A DNA stretch of 9,017 nucleotides, taken from the NCBI GenBank assembly GCA_023388675.1, contig JAEWFU010000300.1, positions 1 to 9,017 on the forward strand, in the 5' to 3' direction. Of this stretch, positions 7,030 through 9,017 are shown piece by piece. Numbering within the stretch: position 1 is the first letter of the stretch; every line of letters starts with the position of its first letter. The stretch comes from Pseudomonadota bacterium (lineage in GTDB: Bacteria; Pseudomonadota; Alphaproteobacteria; Rhizobiales; Rhizobiaceae). Below the pieces are notes generated by a model, which ran no database searches, was not told the DNA's origin, and saw only the letters and a list, made by a program, of their open reading frames with translations. Position numbers and translations under genes: made by a program.

Positions 7030-7862
7030 CGCAGCGTCTCCACGGGGACCGGCGTGACGTCGTTGTAGGCCTGGTTCTCTCCGGTCATGCCCCAGACGAA
7101 GGCGTAGGGGCCGGTGCCGCTTCCCATATGGATGGACCATGCCGGCGAGAGCACGCAGTCGCAATTGGCGACGATGAGATGCCTCGTATTGTCGGGCCGC
7201 CCCATCAGGTGGATGACTCGGTCTTCCGACGCCATGTCGAAATAGAGATAGGCTTCCATCCGTCGCTCGTGCAGATGCGGCGGCATCGTGTTCCAGACGC
7301 TGCCGGGCGCAAGATCGGTGATGCCCATCAGAAGCAGGCAGGAGGGCGCGACCTCCGGATGGATATACATCGCCAGCCGGCGCTTGTTCGCGCGCTTCTC
7401 CTCGCCCAGTTCGAGCGGCTTGGCCTCGCTCTTGCGGATCAGGCGATGCGCAATGTCGGCGCCGGCGGGAACCGAGTTCATGTAAAACCATGCCGGCTGC
7501 GCCGGGTCGTCGCTCTCCAGCACCACCTCCTGCGCGCCGCGACCGACATAGACGATGTCGCGATTCTCCAGCGCGAAGCGCTTGCCGTCGATCGTGACGG
7601 CACCGTTTCCGCCGAGATTGGCGATACCCATTTCACGGGCGGTGAAGAAAAGCGGCGTGCCGACTTCGGCACCGTCGCCGAACGAGAGCGGCGTTTCGCG
7701 GGGCACCGCACCGCCGACGATCATGCGGTCGACATGCGTATAGGCAAAGGCGATCTCGCCGGGAACGAACAGCTTCTCGACAAGGAACTCGGCGCGCAGC
7801 CGCTCCGTGCCGTAGCCGTCGATATCGCCGGGACCGGCGCCGTAGAGTACGCGCATAGTCAT
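7026..7862 (-). CDS. kduI: 5-dehydro-4-deoxy-D-glucuronate isomerase (EC 5.3.1.17)
   Basis: KduI converts 5-dehydro-4-deoxy-D-glucuronate, the open form of the unsaturated uronic acid released from lyase products, to 3-deoxy-D-glycero-2,5-hexodiulosonate in the cytoplasm. From the ATG at 7862 the protein is 278 residues, exactly the length of E. coli KduI as I remember it. The cupin metal ligands fall at matching positions: His196, His198 and Glu203 in PHLHERRMEAY, and His245 in AWSIHMGSG. Other family stretches are RNEFLVEK-like RAEFLVEK at 23-30, YTHVDRMIVGG at 41-51 and the C-terminal VWGMTGENQ. The frame stays open for 18 codons upstream, but the ATG at 7862 forms an ATGA overlap with the hydrolase stop and gives the normal N-terminus, so I use it; a second ATG two codons later is also possible. 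It is coupled in the same way to the 833-residue gene. The next enzyme of the pathway, KduD, is not in the window. Identification is firm. Confidence 0.97.
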   Translation of the reverse strand: MTMRVLYGAGPGDIDGYGTERLRAEFLVEKLFVPGEIAFAYTHVDRMIVGGAVPRETPLSFGDGAEVGTPLFFTAREMGIANLGGNGAVTIDGKRFALENRDIVYVGRGAQEVVLESDDPAQPAWFYMNSVPAGADIAHRLIRKSEAKPLELGEEKRANKRRLAMYIHPEVAPSCLLLMGITDLAPGSVWNTMPPHLHERRMEAYLYFDMASEDRVIHLMGRPDNTRHLIVANCDCVLSPAWSIHMGSGTGPYAFVWGMTGENQAYNDVTPVPVETLR

Positions 7863-8830
7863 GCCGCCCTGCCTTCTTCCTCTGTTTCGAAATGGATGAT
7901 GCCTTCCGTCAGGCAAAGGATCGCCAGTGCCTGTCCGTAGCCGGTGGGCTGGATCGGGATGTCGCGGTAGAATTGCAGGTCGTGGCCCATGCGGGTGCCG
8001 TAGGACACGTTGCCGAGTACGCCGTCGTCATCGATGCTGGACAGCACCGCGCCCAGCGCGCGCACGCCGGCCTCCGCACAGCCATGCGGACCAAGGCCGA
8101 GCCGAGCGGCCTTGAGCAGCCCGTAGCCGAAGCCGGCCGTCGCCGACATTTCCTCATAAGATGACGCGTCATCAAGCAGCGTGCGCCATGCGCCGGATGG
8201 CGCCTGCAGCTTCAGCAGAGCCTCGATCTGCGTGGTCAGGACCCCGAGCAGGTAGGAGCGGACGGGTTCGCCGATCCCGCCGAACTCGATCAGGTCGAGA
8301 ATGCCGACCGTGATCCAGGCATTACCCCGGGCCCATAGCGCGCGCGCAAAATTGTGCCGCCCGGCGAACGTCCAGCCATGGAACCAAAGCCCGCTGTGCG
8401 GGTCCGCCAGATAACGCGCATGGACCAGGAACTGACGCTGTGCTTCGGCCACCAGCTCGGACTTGCCGGCAGCCTGGCCGTAGGACGCCAGAAAGAGGGC
8501 GACCATGAACAGCGTGTCGTCCCACAGCTCGTCGTCGTTGATCCTGTCGGAGACATCGTGCTGGAAGCCGTTCTCCGGCGTGCGCGGCAGCTTGCGCATG
8601 ACTTCGTCCGCCCATGCTGCCAGCGGCTTCTCCCATCGCGGGTCGCGGGTCTCGCGCCACAGCAAAGACAATGCCAGCATCGGCGCCGTGGTATTGACGT
8701 TGAGGGCTGGCAGCCCTCGCCCGATCTGGCGCGCGTACCAGTCATCGAGGATCGCGCGCAGCGCGGGGTCCTGCGTGTGGAGCCACAACCGCGCGAGGCC
8801 GTAAAGCCCGACGCCCTGCACCATTCCCAC
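7859..8830 (-). CDS. GH105-type unsaturated uronyl hydrolase, main part downstream of a frameshift
   Basis: Enzymes of this family (YteR/YesR type) hydrolyse the terminal 4,5-unsaturated uronic acid from short oligosaccharides made by lyases, usually rhamnogalacturonan disaccharides, in the cytoplasm. This frame holds 323 codons if read from a GTG at 8830. Family stretches are QGVGLYGLARLW at 5-16, ELWDDTLFM at 101-109 (the aspartate of the DTLFM motif is at the expected active-site position), GLWFHGWTF at 147-155, WARGNAW at 166-172, SSYEEMSATAGFGYG at 223-237 and QPTGYGQALAIL near the C-terminus. The normal first 60 or so residues are present in the other frame just upstream, so the gene is broken by one missing base and the GTG is probably not a true start. 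With the base restored the protein would be 383 residues, a usual GH105 length. The TGA stop overlaps the kduI start as ATGA. Without a repaired frame the first helix of the toroid would be missing. Confidence 0.85.
   Translation of the reverse strand: MGMVQGVGLYGLARLWLHTQDPALRAILDDWYARQIGRGLPALNVNTTAPMLALSLLWRETRDPRWEKPLAAWADEVMRKLPRTPENGFQHDVSDRINDDELWDDTLFMVALFLASYGQAAGKSELVAEAQRQFLVHARYLADPHSGLWFHGWTFAGRHNFARALWARGNAWITVGILDLIEFGGIGEPVRSYLLGVLTTQIEALLKLQAPSGAWRTLLDDASSYEEMSATAGFGYGLLKAARLGLGPHGCAEAGVRALGAVLSSIDDDGVLGNVSYGTRMGHDLQFYRDIPIQPTGYGQALAILCLTEGIIHFETEEEGRAA
8819..8823 (-). other. Frameshift site: one base missing in the GH105-type gene
   Basis: On the minus strand the codons are GAA TGG TGC AGG GCG. 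Adding one G after TGG gives GAA TGG GTG CAG GGC, restoring W-V-Q-G-V-G-L-Y-G. The base count fits a GGG run that has lost one G, a common sequencing or assembly error and also a common real mutation. The site lacks a slippery heptamer. Confidence 0.8.
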
Positions 8831-9009
8831 GAATCGAAGCTGATGTAGTCACCGGCGGTACCGTCGAGATTCGGCTCGTCGAAGCGTCCGTCGTGGCGCA
8901 GCGCGGTCATGCCGCCCACCAGGCGCTCCAGATGCGAACGTATCAATCCTGCCGACGGGGCCACTGCTCCTCCCGAATGCTTGCGGAACCCGCGACAGAG
9001 GTTCCACAT
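8821..9009 (-). pseudogene. N-terminal fragment of the GH105-type hydrolase, out of frame with the rest
   Basis: This is the first 63 codons of the hydrolase from the ATG at 9009. Residues 22-63 contain LERLVGGMTALRHDGRFDEP, then DGTAGDYISFDSWEW, which is the standard opening of GH105 enzymes and should run directly on to QGVGLYG. Here that continuation lies in another frame. If nothing corrects the shift, translation continues out of frame to a stop at 8290 and yields about 239 residues, mostly nonsense. The first 20 residues look less conserved and no ribosome site is visible before the ATG, because the window ends eight bases upstream; the frame is open to the edge, so the true start may lie outside. 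Confidence 0.75.
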
Positions 9010-9017
9010 TGCAAAGA

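Noticed and set aside
4465..7068. Long plus-strand open frames (4465-5679 and 5707-7068) opposite the 833-residue gene
   Set aside because: They are antisense shadows typical of GC-rich coding DNA. Their translations are rich in Arg, Gly and Ala with no domain pattern, and the minus-strand protein has clear motifs over the same bases.
7030..7491. In-frame upstream extension of the 833-residue protein to 987 residues
   Set aside because: These 154 codons lie wholly inside kduI in another frame and translate to an arginine- and histidine-rich low-sense sequence. The ATGA overlap and ribosome site support the start at 7029.
8815..8830. Programmed ribosomal frameshift in the GH105-type gene
   Set aside because: A shift of minus one would be needed at GGAATGGTG, which is not a slippery heptamer, and no such control is known to me for this family. 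A lost base explains the data more simply.
1..9017. CRISPR arrays, tRNA or rRNA genes, insertion sequences, phage or defence genes
   Set aside because: I looked for regular direct repeats, transposase motifs and tRNA-like folds and saw none; nearly all bases are accounted for by the metabolic and transport genes.

Overview
The window is a densely packed, GC-rich (by eye, low-to-mid 60s percent) bacterial segment in which every supported gene lies on the minus strand, so it reads right to left as one operon. The GC content, the CUT1-type sugar ABC transporter and the style of overlapping starts and stops suggest an alphaproteobacterium, most likely from the Rhizobiales/Hyphomicrobiales. This is an inference: the window contains no rRNA or other taxonomic marker.

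The right third and centre (about 9009 down to 4528) encode cytoplasmic catabolic enzymes. First comes a GH105-type unsaturated uronyl hydrolase whose reading frame is broken by one missing base near 8821. Next is KduI (5-dehydro-4-deoxy-D-glucuronate isomerase), with all four metal ligands in place. Last is an 833-residue multidomain protein with no signal peptide that I cannot assign to a named family; it looks like a beta-sandwich / alpha-toroid / beta-sandwich carbohydrate-active enzyme, possibly a polysaccharide lyase. These three genes are joined by ATGA overlaps.

A 77-base gap (4451-4527) follows, the only intergenic space of any size. It holds a GC-rich stem-loop, a 10-bp palindrome and a very strong ribosome binding site. 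The left half (4450 down to 2) is a complete CUT1-type ABC importer: periplasmic binding protein, MalF-like permease, MalG-like permease and MalK/UgpC-like ATPase. The last gene ends two bases inside the window edge.

Read together, the operon imports oligosaccharides carrying an unsaturated uronic acid, or ones that are made unsaturated inside the cell. It releases the unsaturated sugar with the GH105 enzyme, and perhaps the 833-residue protein, and isomerises the spontaneously opened product with KduI. Pectic rhamnogalacturonan, another rhamnose-uronate polymer or a glycosaminoglycan would all fit, and the window does not decide between them. The later steps (KduD, KdgK, KdgA), a regulator and any secreted lyase are not present here. 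The two points most worth a second look are the unassigned 833-residue protein and the frameshift in the GH105 gene.
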